From Chionis minor (lineage: Eukaryota; Chordata; Aves; Charadriiformes; Chionididae), in NCBI GenBank assembly GCA_013398295.1, contig VZSF01002953.1:461497-525496 (forward strand): a stretch of DNA of 64,000 bases, given 5' to 3'. Shown here piece by piece: positions 1-12,729 of this stretch. The position numbers and the translations under genes are program-made. Positions within the stretch are counted from its first letter, which is position 1, and each line of letters begins with the position of its first letter. The notes under the pieces were generated by a model. It worked only from the letters and a program-made list of their open reading frames with translations. It was not told where the DNA came from and did not search any database.

Positions 1-2980
1 GGTGAATTTTAAATTGGTGCATTTCAATCTGCATCTTCTACAGAATACCCAATCTGCTGAAAATGCCAGCACTTTAGAATCAGATGATTACTAGTCCCAC
101 TTAGCAGACTTTTTTCTTATCACTCGAGGTGTAATAATCATTTTCAGCCATGTTCCTTGGCTTTGCTGTTGAAAATCATGCTTAATTTTGCTGTTGTCTG
201 CAGTATTTCCTTAGGAATGAATCCGTTTCAGTACAGTAGTGTACCCTGGCTATGCTGGTTAGCATTGTGATGGGCTGTTGCCTAACAGCTCCCCGTATAC
301 TAGGTATTTTGGTGCTTGGATACTTCGGAGTATGTACGTTTATACTCCCAGGTCAAAGCCTGCTGCGACACTGTAACTACTGCATTCCCGTGATCCTGTG
401 GCCCAGCCAGCGTGGGAGAACTGTGAGGTCCATGTGTGAATCTGTAGCAGGAAGGGCATGTGAGGTCCGGGTGCCATCCCTGAATAGCTCTCATACATTC
501 AAATGCAAGGCCAGAGCAGGTGGTGGATTTTTTTCTGAGCACTGTAGTTCCTACTTCTCCCCTGTTGAAAGAAGCATATTAGAAGATCCTGCAGCCTCGC
601 TGCATTGTGTGGGTGATCCGTGAATGCAGTAAAGTGTCCTAAGTGTCATCGACTGCTCTCAGAGTGCTTCTTACAGCTCGCTGTGGCAAAAGCAGATGTG
701 GCTCTGATGGCAGTAGAGGTGGTGAGTTGTCCCCCTCACTCCTGCCCTTGCCATATTTAATTATAGGGTCACATAATTGAGCGTCTCGCAACGAGTCACA
801 TGATGACATTTGCTTTCAAGGGAAAGAGTGGAAAAATGACAGCTGTATATGACCTTAGCAACTATACGCTGTATTACAGCTCTTCTGCATCTCTGAAAAT
901 AGCCAAAGAAGGAAGGTAGCAGTAGTAATTCCGAGAATTGTATATCCTTGGTTTTCTCATCTATGTGAAATACAGTGATAGAGCTCATAGGTTGTGACTC
1001 ACCCCCAGATTCATATCCTCTGTGCAGACATGGGCACGAGTTTTTCTTGAAAAAGAAAGATCACAGTATTTTAAACAAGTTGTAGGTTCCTCAGTTTTTT
1101 GATTACTGTATCAGCCATGTTGAATACACCTTGCTAATCAGAATAGATGAGGGCAGGACTGCCTCAATGCTGTGTCAGCCAGTCATATAGAAATTCTATT
1201 TATAAAAGGATTCATTGAAATCACATGATCTGATCCTGAGTACAACCTGGCCTGTTGTACTGACTGAAATGTCATCTATTTCATGATCCTTCCAGATGGG
1301 AGAATTATTGTGCTGATGCCAAGGAGGGGAAAAGACCATCCACAGCAGTCTGTTCTCTTCCCTGTGACCTGATACAGCGTGCATGCCTGGTTGAGCCAAT
1401 CTGTACATGCACAGTTGGAAAAACCGCTGGAAGTTTAGGTTTCACTGCACCTGTACAGCTCAGTTAAGCAGTATGTGAACTGCCACATGAACTTGCAGGG
1501 GAAAAAAATGAGTTTGCTATGCATGGCTACACAGTTTATGCATCTAGCTAGGTACAGGAAGAGGGCAGTCAGCAGAGGATGTCACTGTAACATCACATTA
1601 TGAAAACCTCCCGCAGCTGCCCCCAAGGTACAGCTGCTGTAATGTTACTTCTAATTATTCTGTATTACTGCGGTATGAAGTGTGAATCACGCTCTCTGTA
1701 TGTTTTCATGGATTGTATACTTGACCCTCCACTTAGATGCCTTTCTGAAACTGCTACTTTTTTGTTTGGTTGGGTTTTTTTCCCCACAGCTTACTGCACT
1801 GTACAGACAGAATTTTGTTCTAATCATCGGGAATAAGAATATCCCCTTCATGAAGTTTTTATCGCTTTCTGCTTTTCTCTGTCTGTGATGTAGCTGGTCC
1901 TTTTTGAACAGCCAGTTATCCATTTATCTTCCTGCTCTTAAACCAAGCGGTTACATGGTGCATATGTTTTAATTAAATTAAAAAAAAAAAATCAAACACC
2001 TAGCAAAGAATAATGCAGGATATGCCTAAACAGTGGAGATATTCTGTAAGGCAGTTTCTTTGACATAGATGGTGTTAGTTGTCAGGTCAAAGTTGTTTAT
2101 GTGCATTTATGGAGAGAGTAGAACACAGGCGATTACAATGAGATAATCACTACTGGTTTTGTGAGGCAGGTAGTGGAATATCATATCTAGTTCTAGGATC
2201 AGTATTTTGAAAAATAGGTTGCGTGGTAGTGTACTCAATAGTATAGTGTATCTTGACAAGGAGAAAAGAATAGCACTAAAGCAGAGAAAGCAGTAAGAAG
2301 AATCTGGATAGACATGAGACTGGAAATAAAGCTCAAATTTTAAACATGAAAATGATTAGTCATTAGAATGAATAAGCAAAGAAAGTGACAGAAGACTCTT
2401 TAATGTTTTCAAATTTAGACTGAGAGTTTACTCACACACGAGCTTTTTGGGCTCAGTACAGTGGTAACTTCTTTGTTTCCAAAGGTCAGAGTGGAAGATA
2501 ATTGCCTTTAGCTGTTTGTTATGTTCTTAATGGGATCCAGGAAAGACAGGCAGATTTTGTTATCTGTGGCAGCACACATGAATTCAAAGATGTAAAGATA
2601 GTCATCTTTCTTTCTCCCTTGAAAGAAATGTATCTTTTTTACCTCGGAAGGAAGGCATCATCTGTCCAGGAAGAAAGTGAGTTGGCATAAATCCTTTACT
2701 CCTTAGGTCACTTCCTCTTGTTCACCTCTGCTGGACTCCATAGGCTGTTCCACACGGAGCAGGAGCCTGTGGAACAGGGACTTTTCCAAGCCTCTGCTGA
2801 AGATAACAACAGCTTTGCATCCTTGAGAATTTACACCTTCAACCTGCAATAACAGATCAAATGTTAAAGTGGGCAAAGACACTTTTTGTTGCTGAATCAG
2901 GCCGAGAGCCCCTTTTGCATTCTACCACTAATGTTCCCCCATCTCACACATTCCTGAACCACACACACACCTTTAGGCTT
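1..2980. other. AT-rich gene-free stretch
   Basis: No coding region can be supported here. The longest open frame, 123 codons on the plus strand from 252 to 623, has no recognisable domain, and another short frame overlaps it on the opposite strand. A(11) begins near 1980 and other homopolymer runs are scattered. I see no CR1 3' end, LTR terminus or RNA gene. Confidence 0.5.
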
Positions 2981-2989
2981 ACTGCTTTG

Positions 2990-3730
2990 ATCAGGCATTC
3001 CAATGCCATTTTTTCAAATGGCAGTCCAGCTTCTTGGCATGTTGACCCGCACCAAGGACAGTCCATTATAAGCTGCAGATCTCTTCCTGCTAAGTACTTA
3101 TTTTGTTCCAGTATATCTGAAGTTGATTATTCCTGCACAAGAATCCTACATTGCACATATCTGTATAGAAACCCATCCTGTTTTTCCAGGCTGCTACACC
3201 AATTTGTCAAGATCATTTGAATTCAAATCACAAGTGCTTCCACGGCATTTGCAGTCTGTGTCCTTTTGTATAATCCACAAGGTATAGTCAGGTATAGTCA
3301 TTATTCAAGTCATTAGTAAAGGATTGTCTAAAACAGGGTGAAATACAGACATCCATGGAATTCCATCACACCCATACTCTTTGGGTCTTATTACCAAATT
3401 AGTTTTTTTGTCCACTTCATAATATTTTCTTCCCAACCTGATTTGCTGTATTTGCTTAGAGGAATGGTTTGTGAGACTGCGTCAAAAACCTCGTCATTTA
3501 GAGTACATCACACCTATTGCTTATGCTCTGTAATAGGAGGAAATTTGATTAGTTGGGCATGATTTGTCTTTTACAATAAATCACTGCTGGCCCAGACTGA
3601 TTTCACTGTTGTCTTCTAGTGTTTACATTTTTCATATTGTTCTAGACTGCTTTCACACATCAGTAATGCCCTAAATACTTTTTTTCTGCTCTGAATCTTC
3701 CAGTATTTCACCCGTCCACTAATCCTCAAA
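2990..3730 (-). mobile_element. old degraded CR1-clade LINE remnant, RT region
   Basis: Read on the minus strand this is a decayed piece of the reverse-transcriptase domain of a CR1-like non-LTR retrotransposon. The clearest landmark is near 3466-3492, where the minus strand encodes D-E-V-F-D-A-V-S-H. This corresponds to the K-A-F-D-T-V-S-H block found in CR1 and L3 reverse transcriptases. Plus-strand landmarks agree in order with ancient amniote CR1 copies: a 'ttgtcaagatcatttgaattc' block near 3203, a 'ccatggaattccatcaca' block near 3352, and 'ttagttgggcatgatttgtc' near 3549. The frame is broken repeatedly and no 3' end is present, so this is a fossil. The edges are soft and homology may extend toward 3950. 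The 119-codon plus-strand frame at 2861-3220 lies partly over it and is antisense chance. Confidence 0.7.
3281..3300. repeat. perfect 10-bp tandem duplication
   Basis: The unit ggtatagtca occurs twice back to back, inside the old CR1 remnant. It is probably a local slippage duplication. Confidence 0.8.
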
Positions 3731-3739
3731 GGCAAGTAT

Positions 3740-6700
3740 TTATAATTTTGTGATTGCTTCAGTGACATATTTAAATAAACCCCTAGGTTTATCTATTGAA
3801 AAATTATCTGTTTGAAAAAATTACCTGAATACTCTGTAATTTCTTTTGCCCCCTGATAGGCTTATTTTTTTCATTGTTATTAACAATGTGACTGCACTAG
3901 CCACCTGCTTGCAAAAAAGGCGTTATGGATGACAGTGTTATCCGGTATATCTTTTCTGTTGGCAGTGGATTGATATTTCCAGAAGTTACTTTTCATTATA
4001 TTATGATCTGCAAAATGCACATAATGTATTGTCTATTCCAACTAACAAGCTTGAGCAGAAACCTCAAATTTTACAAGGAGTAGCTCTCGCATCTAGATGT
4101 GGTTTACACATTCGTTATATAGACTTAGATTTTACCACTGAACTTTCAGCCAAATCTGCTTATGTTAAGAATATGTGAACTTCTGTTTCTACAGTTGAAT
4201 ACAGACTGTGGTATTTGCATTCTTACTAAGCAGCAAAACATGCTTTGTTAAAAACGGGTCTACAAAAGTAAAACCATTTTTTCTTCCTACTGTTTTCAGA
4301 TGCTGAAATGATGTTTAAAGTGGACTGCGTACTCCCATAACTTCTCTCCTGAAGCAGATAGTGTTGGGGAGGAGGTTCATTGGTTCAAAAGCAGAGCATT
4401 GGGGGAAAAAATAAATTAAGCAAGGAAGAGGGAGAAAAACAGATCGTTGAATACAACGGAATGAGGTTTGGGAAGAAATGTAGGGACTGTGATGGAACGT
4501 AAAAGGACACTGGAGTTGGAAATGCAAATGTCACTGAATCTGGGATCAGTATTGTGTTAGGGTCTGAACTGGTAAGTTAAATGGAGCTGATATCTGAAAT
4601 TCTGGCAAAATAGTTTTACAGATAAGCTCCTGGGTATTTATTCGTAGAGAAGCAGCAGATGTTAGCTGTAGAACTGGTTAGGGATTTTCTGATGAGCTAC
4701 TTATTTCCATGAGAAAATTATAACATTTTAAGATCTAAATCGTTGATGTGAATACTGTCAGTAAATCTCCCAAATTGTTTTGTTTGTTGTTCTGGTTTTC
4801 TTGTTTGTTTTTTTAAAAATGTTTCCAATTGTTGCAATTGCTTCAGCATTTCTAAAAGGAAAGTTTTGGAGTACTATCTTCCATGACTTTCTGCTCAATG
4901 TTTTAGATAATTAGAGCAAAACATTTAAAAACATTAAGCTTAAAAATTCAAAACTCGAGTTTAAAAATCTGAAATAACTCAATGTAGTATTTTTTATAAA
5001 TGGATCACTAAAACTCCCTTTTATTTTTTAATACCTTGGGAATGGAAGATAAAATCTGATTTAGGCCGGCAAAATTGTTTTCTGCCTATGTAAGCCTATC
5101 TCTAGGAAAACTGATCATGGATATACAAGGTAGATTAACATTAAAATAGGATCTGAAAGATTGCAGGATAAAGCTTTCTTATGTCAAACGTCTGCATACT
5201 GTTTCTTTTCTTTGAGTAAAAAGTGTGCTGGTTTGGGAGGGAAGAGGTTTTTTGATGTTTTGTTTTTCCTCTGTGCTCCAAACTGACCTCACTAGGACAG
5301 GCTCCATTTATCCCAAAGTATGCTTTGAGAATGTTTGTTATGGCTTGACGATAGAATAACTGATGCATTCAGATAAGCATGAGTATCTTGGCATTGTTTG
5401 TGCATATTTGTGCAAATTGTTGTCGCTGGCTCTCTGGTTCTTAGAAGCATGATACTTCTGGAACAAGGCAGTCATTGCTGCTTAAAACTGCTGTCTGAGA
5501 GATGTGCTTCCCATGCTGAGGATACAGGAAGGGAGGTAGTCATTGTACCTTAAAAGAAGACACAGCACAGATTTTATTCAGAAATTTCTTAATGCTACTT
5601 CTTAGATGTTTTCTGAATAGTGTATTCTGTGTGAAGGACAGGTTTTTTTATTGCTTACATAGCACCATTTCACCGAACAGTCTCCTGAATGTCACTGTCA
5701 TACAATTCTGCAGAATTCTGGGCTGCAGTGACCTGGAATTTCTGGGTCTTAGAATCATATTTTGTAATAGTATATAATATGTGTTTCTTCTTCAGAAATG
5801 ATTACATGATTTTCACTATTTAGCTGGGGATAATTTTCAACAAGCAGCTAGTGTGTTTGCTATATCTTGGTAATTTTCTTGACACTAGATTGGTAACTCT
5901 GTTAGTAAAGTAGGTATGCTACTGAAAATCACTTATACTGTATTTCAGTTAAATTTGGGGTTTATTATAGCAAAGTTCTTCAAGTATTGTTCACTTATTA
6001 ATACATACAAGCATAACTGCTTTACAGGCTTTGTTCTCTTACACATCAGGAACCTGTTATATTGTTATTTAACACTAATATTTTTGTGGCTACTGTCCAG
6101 GGCTCCATGTCATTTCCACTGAAATTCTTTGGCAGTTAAAAAAATGCTCCAGGTCCTGGGAATGAGTGTTGCCCACTCAGAATCAGAATATGTGTAGTCC
6201 CACTACGACTAATTTTACCATACTTTTATGTGGTTTGAGATTTTTGTCCACAAAATTTGGTGTACGATATAATTTGAATAAATTAAATTATGGTTAACCA
6301 AAATTATTTAATGTTTGCTGCATGAATCCTAAGACCACATACAGGCCCAGGTAGTACTTAGGTGGGATTATTGAGACAATAGGTATAAGACAATCGTTAA
6401 ACACCGCTCCTCTATGCTTTTTTGCGAGTTTCTTTACTTGTAATGATTTAATGAGTTGAGAGACTGCCCATAGGAACAGGGAATCAATAGATTTCTTACC
6501 TAAATTGTTATTGATCTTTTAATGTGTATTACTGCTGCTGCTTTGGTTTCACTGCATGAAACTGAAAAGCCAGAGCTAAGAATAACATTATGGGGGAACC
6601 TAGTATTTTACGCAGGAGGGGAGAGGATGAAGGAATGGGGGATCCCAAGGAACCTGCAGGAGAGAGGAATTTAAAATGGAAAGAGGGCATGTTCACAGGA

Positions 6701-8070
6701 AAGGAATGTATCACAAGGAGTAGTAAACCATGTAACCACATACTACATCCTATATGAACCCTAAAAGTTGTCCCATACAAGCCTTGTAAATAACTTAATG
6801 AAAGCTCACTCTTCCACCAATTGCATCATATGTTTACTTAGGATAATCTCATAGAACCGAAGACACACAGGAAACAAAACCTCTGTTTCTGTGCCATACT
6901 CCAAGATAGGAAAATTAACTGCACTTAAAAAAGACTCAATTGTTTAATACTTCCTTAAGTAATAAAATGAAATGCCCTTTCATTTAAATCAAACTTGAGG
7001 CTTAATCACAGGGGGGAAAAAAGGCGTATCTTTTTCTTGTCATAGCAGACAAACACCTCAACACGAAGCCCCGTAGAATGCTGCAGCATTGTCATCCTGG
7101 GTTATATAAACAAGGAAATCTTAAGACAGAGAAGGAAGACATTTCAAACAGATTAACTGTGTTTGATTATGCTTAAATTTAATGGATCTTGACACAATGA
7201 AGCATGCAAAGAGAATCTTAAAAATAACTTGATTAGAACAATGTCTTTCAGGGATATAAGAAAATAGGCAATTGTAAAATTAGATAGAAATATAGATAGA
7301 CAAACAGGAGAATATAAAAATAAATATAAGTAATCTGATCTTGACTGTGCTAGATAATATCAAGAATAAAGGACTTTTTAGAAAGAAAGATGACATTTTA
7401 AAAAAAAAACCCTGAAAGTTGGGATCAAACTTACAGAAATAAAGTACTTTTTTTTTATCTTTCCCTTTGGAGTCTCTTAAGGAAAGTGCAGAAATTCATA
7501 TGTGGATATCTTCCAAACACAAGTGGGTGATTTTCTGGAAGTTGTACATTTTGTCATACGCATTATTAGGTTCAACAAGAAAGTATCAGGCTAACATTCT
7601 GGGTCTATGTTGTAAAGACATGATATATTTGCTTCTGAAATCTCTCTTCTAGAGATCTATAAGGCAGATTTGTTTCTCATCTCTCAAGAACTTGTTATCA
7701 ACAATTTTCTAACTTCAGAACTAGGAAAGAAAAATAGATATCTTAAGATGGTCTTTGTTAGTATCAAGCTCTTGGATGTGTATATCTTTCTAATCACCTA
7801 CAGCCTATTTTGTTTTTTAAATTAAAAAATTAATTAATTATTTTTATATTCCAAGTATAGAACTCAGTCCTTTATTTGATTTTGCATAGGTAGCAAGACT
7901 AGCAAAGAGCATCACTGGATTGTTTGTGAGCACAAAGATTCAATTGTAGACTTGAAAATGCTTTGAGGATCACATCTCCTAGAGGAGCCTGTAGAGCCTA
8001 GAGAATTTTCCATGCAATCTTAAACTGAGACAGAGTAAAGAACTTAATCTGAATTTATTATTCCGAGAGG
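3740..8070. other. AT-rich gene-free stretch
   Basis: Only short open frames are present (at most 83 codons). The sequence is AT-rich with homopolymer runs, for example near 7400 and 7448, and a TTAA-rich tract near 7815-7845. I recognise no transposon termini, splice-flanked exons or RNA genes. Confidence 0.5.
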
Positions 8071-8076
8071 TGCTTT

Positions 8077-8619
8077 TTAGTTGTCACCTAAAGCAAGAAC
8101 AGCGTACGTCTCAACAAGTATTTCAAGATGGCTGCACTTTTTCCAGACAGAGATAGTGCTGGAATAGCAACCAGTGTCATCAGATCCTGAGATGACATTG
8201 ACCAGCTGCAGCATGCATTGATGACAAGCATCATGCACAGCCATGTACCTGATGTCATCGTGTCCCTCAAGCCTCTGGTGTTCATCAGTGACCAATCCAG
8301 GCTGTGCATTGCATTCACTCACTCCCCTACATTCCTTTCCTTCATTTTTTCCTAATAGCTGTACCATTTGTGAATGGGTAGTAGGACTATACCTGAAGAT
8401 CTGCACCACAGAGATAGAGAAAAGCGGAGTAAGGCTGGCCATTACTAGGATATAAAATATGCTCTGAGCTACAGAGGTGCCATTGCCTGCACCGACCCCT
8501 ATGTGTCTGGTTTTGAGATAGATTCTTGGCCTTAGGTATAAACTTAGGTGGAATCTGTTCCTTCTGTCCAGGGTCAATGAAGTCAAAAGTACCATTTTGA
8601 GTATGGTGTTTATCTTCAA
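8077..8619 (-). other. unassigned 180-codon open frame, possible pseudogene
   Basis: This is the longest open frame in the window that is not in a recognised repeat, 180 codons on the minus strand. The translation contains a moderately hydrophobic stretch (about residues 52-72) but no motif that I recognise. A second minus frame (8387-8674, 95 codons) and a third (8088-8318, 76 codons) overlap it. Between about 8095 and 8329 one plus-strand frame is also open except for a single TGA near 8179, and it reads like ordinary protein (...MTSIMHSHVPDVIVSLKPLV...). Multiple open frames on both strands over about 600 bp can arise by chance in locally GC-richer DNA, or mark an old retrocopy or exon. 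Strand and function are unresolved. Confidence 0.2.
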
Positions 8620-8699
8620 AAGGGAAATTTACCATATATCGTTCCCCGCATGAGAGGTACTGGAGCAACTCCAATATTAAACCTGGAAGCTCAGCCGAT

Positions 8700-11600
8700 A
8701 AGGCAAAGCACAGGCCGCCTTTGGTGAGGTTCTGCGGGGCACCAGGGCACGTGTGTACAGCAAGAACAATGACAAAGCTTTAGCTCCTGATACAGGCTAC
8801 TCTGCTCCTTCGCCTAGAAGGTGTCTCCCTGAGTCAGGCAGTTTCCTTTCTGGAGGTTGTAGGAGCTGGAACTTGGTGTGTGAATGACTGTGGACAATCA
8901 GAAAATCTGCTCTTCAGGGTACCACCAGCATCACTACACCTTGGTATTTTCAGCACAGCTGTGTAGTAAGACATTAGAGGTGAAGAACAGCTTGCTAAAT
9001 ATTAGGATCTCTAATTTATTTCTGATTAATTTTTAACCTGATTCTGAATAACTTTTGTTTAAAAAAATTCTTCTTAGTCACTTAAAAATGGAAGGAAACA
9101 GTTAAAAACTGATAATGCACCTGAATCAACAAGGTGCATGTCTGTAAATATACATCCCTCATACCAAAAACATAATGATGGAATGCTGCGCTTGCAGAGA
9201 AATGATGCTGTGGTGCATAGGGGTCAGTTGCACTGGCACAATCATTATTTATTTTTTAAAGGTTATTTGTTCCAATGAGCAAAGTACAGCCAGGTTTGCA
9301 GCATAGAGCACAAAGAAGGATTTAGCTTTTTCCTGTGTTACTGATGATGACTAACAAGAGTCTTCAATAACCTGTGTGATGTTACAGTGAGTTTTCATGT
9401 GTTATGAAAGCAGGACACAATACAGCTTCAGGAAGCTGCCCCAAAACTTCTAAAGAAAAGCCACTTCCTATTTTGGTTTAATTCAGCAACTGTTGAATTA
9501 TTTGAGTTGTACAGCTGGAAAAGGATTTTTGCTCTAAGAAGGACTGTGAGTGGGACAATCTGAATACAGGGATTCGAGCTTTTCTGTGATGTTGGCAGAT
9601 AACATATTTTTGTGATTTAATCCAGACTACGTTTTTTAAAATTCTGTTTGTCCTTTTGCCACCACGTTATTTTCATATTGTAGTTATGCGTCAGGATAAA
9701 GACATTTTTAATATTTCTAAAAGTAAGAAAAATATTCTTTTATTTCATGTTCTTTCAGACCTACTGTGAAGACAAATCTTTGCTAAGGACACAAATCCAC
9801 TGGACTTCCACTGGCTACCTTGCAGGTATTAGAGTAGCAACATATTTCAGAACTTTTTAAAGTCTTCATCCCATGCTATCTGAGTACCTCATTGGATTTG
9901 AAGTATAATTTTTACAGCAGCTTTGCAAAGCAAAGCAGAACTATTATTCCCATCTTGAGAGTCATGGAATGAAGCACATTTGTAATTCATGATGCTTTGT
10001 GAAAACAAAGATATGCAGTCTTGCTTTAAACTAGTATACATACAAGCTTTATACTTTGAAGTTAGCCAGCTACAGCGACACAAATTAATTCATTTAAAGC
10101 TTAATTGCTTACTAGTGCACTGTGCTTTACAGCTGAGACAATTCCTTATAAATTATGGCCCACATTGTTCTGTGATAGCACAGGGAATTGAATTCAGGTG
10201 TCACCTATATCAAATTGGCTCAATACCACTTGCCCCCCACCTGCCTCCTGCCAAGACAGAAGGAATGTGCTCTCTTCTGAGGAGACTGTACACGCATGTG
10301 TGTTGGTGCAAACCTTCAACTGCTTTTTTCAGTTCAGACTTGAGCCCACAGCATTATGTAAAGTCTTGATAAATGTCTAGATAAATGTCTTACAAGTTAG
10401 GGTGTGGTTTTTTTCATAAATCTGATTTATTTTAGGAAATTTGATGAAATGATAATTTGAAGTAACTCTGTATCTTCTTTCTTTAAGCCACTGAGATGTG
10501 AAAGTCCTCACAGATGTAACAAAGAACAGGCAATTGTCTAAAGCTTGACTCATTAAAATCCTAGGTGGTCCTGTTTGGCTGGTCCATATTAATTGCAGCA
10601 ATGACAGTTGGGGTCAGGGGATCGTGGAACAGCTGGTCTGTATTACTTTGACCTAATCTCAGGTGATGCGGTCTAGGAAATAGTTAGTTATATTTATCAG
10701 CACTCCAGTGACTCATATCTTTAATATTAGGGTGATTGATCTTCATGCTTTGTAGAGCCTTGCAGCTGTTCCTCATCGTAAGCTTCCTTCTCTGTATTCA
10801 CTAGAACAGTCAAATACATTCAGTTAAGTTTCATAAATCATGTGAGTCTTCAACCAGCAACGCAGTATCTCAAAGAAAGCAAATACAAATGATACTGGTA
10901 CGAAGCTGTACTGGAAGCTCTTTAGGGACTGTGGAGGGAAGAAAGAGGAGCAAATGATCAGAAAATATTTTTTTTTTCTCATTTCAATCAATCTCCCCTC
11001 CCCCAGGGCTTTCAGTAAAAGTTTTGAATATATTACCTTTTTAGACATTTTGCACTAGACAAAACATACAAACCATGAACTGAAAATATCAGCTATTAAT
11101 AAATTTAATGATTTGAAGTACATTTAAAATACAGCACTTCATTAAACTGAGTCAGTAGTTGGTAGATTACATATGTGCTTTCCAATGAAAAATCATTTGT
11201 ATTTCCAAAAGCCAAAACAATTCAGTGTGGAATGCCAAATATTATATTCATTACAAATATTTACGTTAATTCAAGAGGACGTGAACAGTGTGCAGAAGTT
11301 GGGAAATTGAATTTTACATTCTTCACAGCAACTGTCACTTAACTGCATTGTAGCCACAGCAGCATATACTCCCAGCATTGTTCTAATAAAATTTTACATC
11401 TCTGCAAAGGGGCACAATGCCAGCGGCTGTGAGAACCCACATTTTGAATTTCCGGAGTCTGGCATATTTAAATTTTCACCTATAACACTAGATTAAATTA
11501 AATCTTTATGTTGAATATATGGTAAGAAGCTGGATTAAGCTCTGAATTCTCTAGTTAACACTCACAAAGTGCTTCTTGAAATAAGATCACTTGGATCATT

Positions 11601-12620
11601 TATCCTGTATACTGTTCATGAAGATGGATGTTCAACATTTCCGCCAGAACTCTTCGTCAAAAGTTTATTCTGCCTGGGATAAAGTCCAGCTGTTGTAACT
11701 GAAGTGTTTCATGGCAAAGGTCTGAGCCTGCTTTCCTTATTCCTTTCAGGAATACAGTAACACATATTTGGAGCGATAGGAATCCCGTAATGTTCGTGAA
11801 CATTATCCCACAGATTGCTATTTGCAGAAGAGAGACAGGGTTTTAGGAACATTTTGAAAATGTATTTTCAAAGTATTAGCTGGGTCTATAGAACTATTTT
11901 TTCTTTTTGCATTCAGTGACTCTGTTTTTAAGTCTCACTTTGTTTTATTAAAATTTTGAAAGCTCTACATAAATATTTGGCAGTGATTTCAAAAATATTT
12001 CTTTAATGTATTTTAAACATTAATAAACAAATTTTAATTTGTTAAATAAAAAATTTAATAAACAAATTAACCTTAATTACAAATTAACATTAATAAACAA
12101 ATAAACAAATTTTCATTCAGACATATGCATATTGTGTTCTTTTTCCACAGTACTAGGTATTTTTATTGCCAAAAATGTTCACAGAAAATCAATAAACTTC
12201 AATAATAACTATCATATCTGCATGTAATATAAATTACAATAAACTCATCCAATTAGGGTTTATCCTAGATATCACACTTAAACAAGAAGTTTCAATAGCA
12301 AATTTTAATGTCTGTTCATGGTAAACACAAGGTTAAAAAGTAGTTTGAAAAAAATCCTTAGGTGATACTGGCTGAAGAATGGATTGGACTTAACTGTAAT
12401 CTGCTTAAAGACAGTTCCACAGACAGAAAGCTTTCTGCAAATGAAAAAAAATAATTCATAATTCTTTGAGATCTTGTAAATATTCTACATATGAAAACAG
12501 CAGTGATTCTTATTCTCTCTAATAAGTTTCTGGTATTTGTGAACATTGTACAGTTGCACTTCTGATATTACTGATATTAAAAACTTCTAAAGCATTTTTT
12601 CTGGATGCAATTGACTTTTT
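8700..12620. other. AT-rich gene-free stretch
   Basis: Open frames reach only 126 codons (9989-10369, plus), without recognisable domains. The segment around 12000-12115 is very AT-rich and repeats variants of taataaacaaatt several times. No transposon ends or RNA genes were recognised. Confidence 0.5.
12003..12113. repeat. degenerate AT-rich repeat, taataaacaaatt-like units
   Basis: Variants of attaataaacaaatt occur about four times in roughly 110 bp, near 12018, 12056, 12088 and 12100, with AT-rich spacers. This is a simple imperfect repeat without coding content. Confidence 0.6.
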
Positions 12621-12628
12621 TTTTTCTA

Positions 12629-12650
12629 TTTCCAATATACATATTGGAAA
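12629..12650. repeat. short perfect inverted repeat
   Basis: The arms tttccaatat and atattggaaa are exact reverse complements (10 bp each), separated by 2 bases. A second, longer inverted repeat follows 45 bp downstream. Confidence 0.8.
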
Positions 12651-12695
12651 GAACAGCCTATTCAGGGTAGCATTTGTCTGGCAATTTGTCCTCCT

Positions 12696-12728
12696 TTAAA
12701 TTCACTGCTTAATTTGCAGTGAATTAAA
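12696..12728. repeat. 13-bp inverted repeat with 7-base loop
   Basis: The left arm ttaaattcactgc (12696-12708) pairs with the right arm gcagtgaattaaa (12716-12728), with one mismatch. The loop is ttaattt. It could form a hairpin or cruciform. No transposase or other mobile-element feature is attached. Confidence 0.75.
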
Positions 12729-12729
12729 C

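Noticed and set aside
252..623. 123-codon plus-strand frame near the window start
   Set aside because: There is no domain, splice context or promoter, and an overlapping antisense frame exists. It is likely chance.
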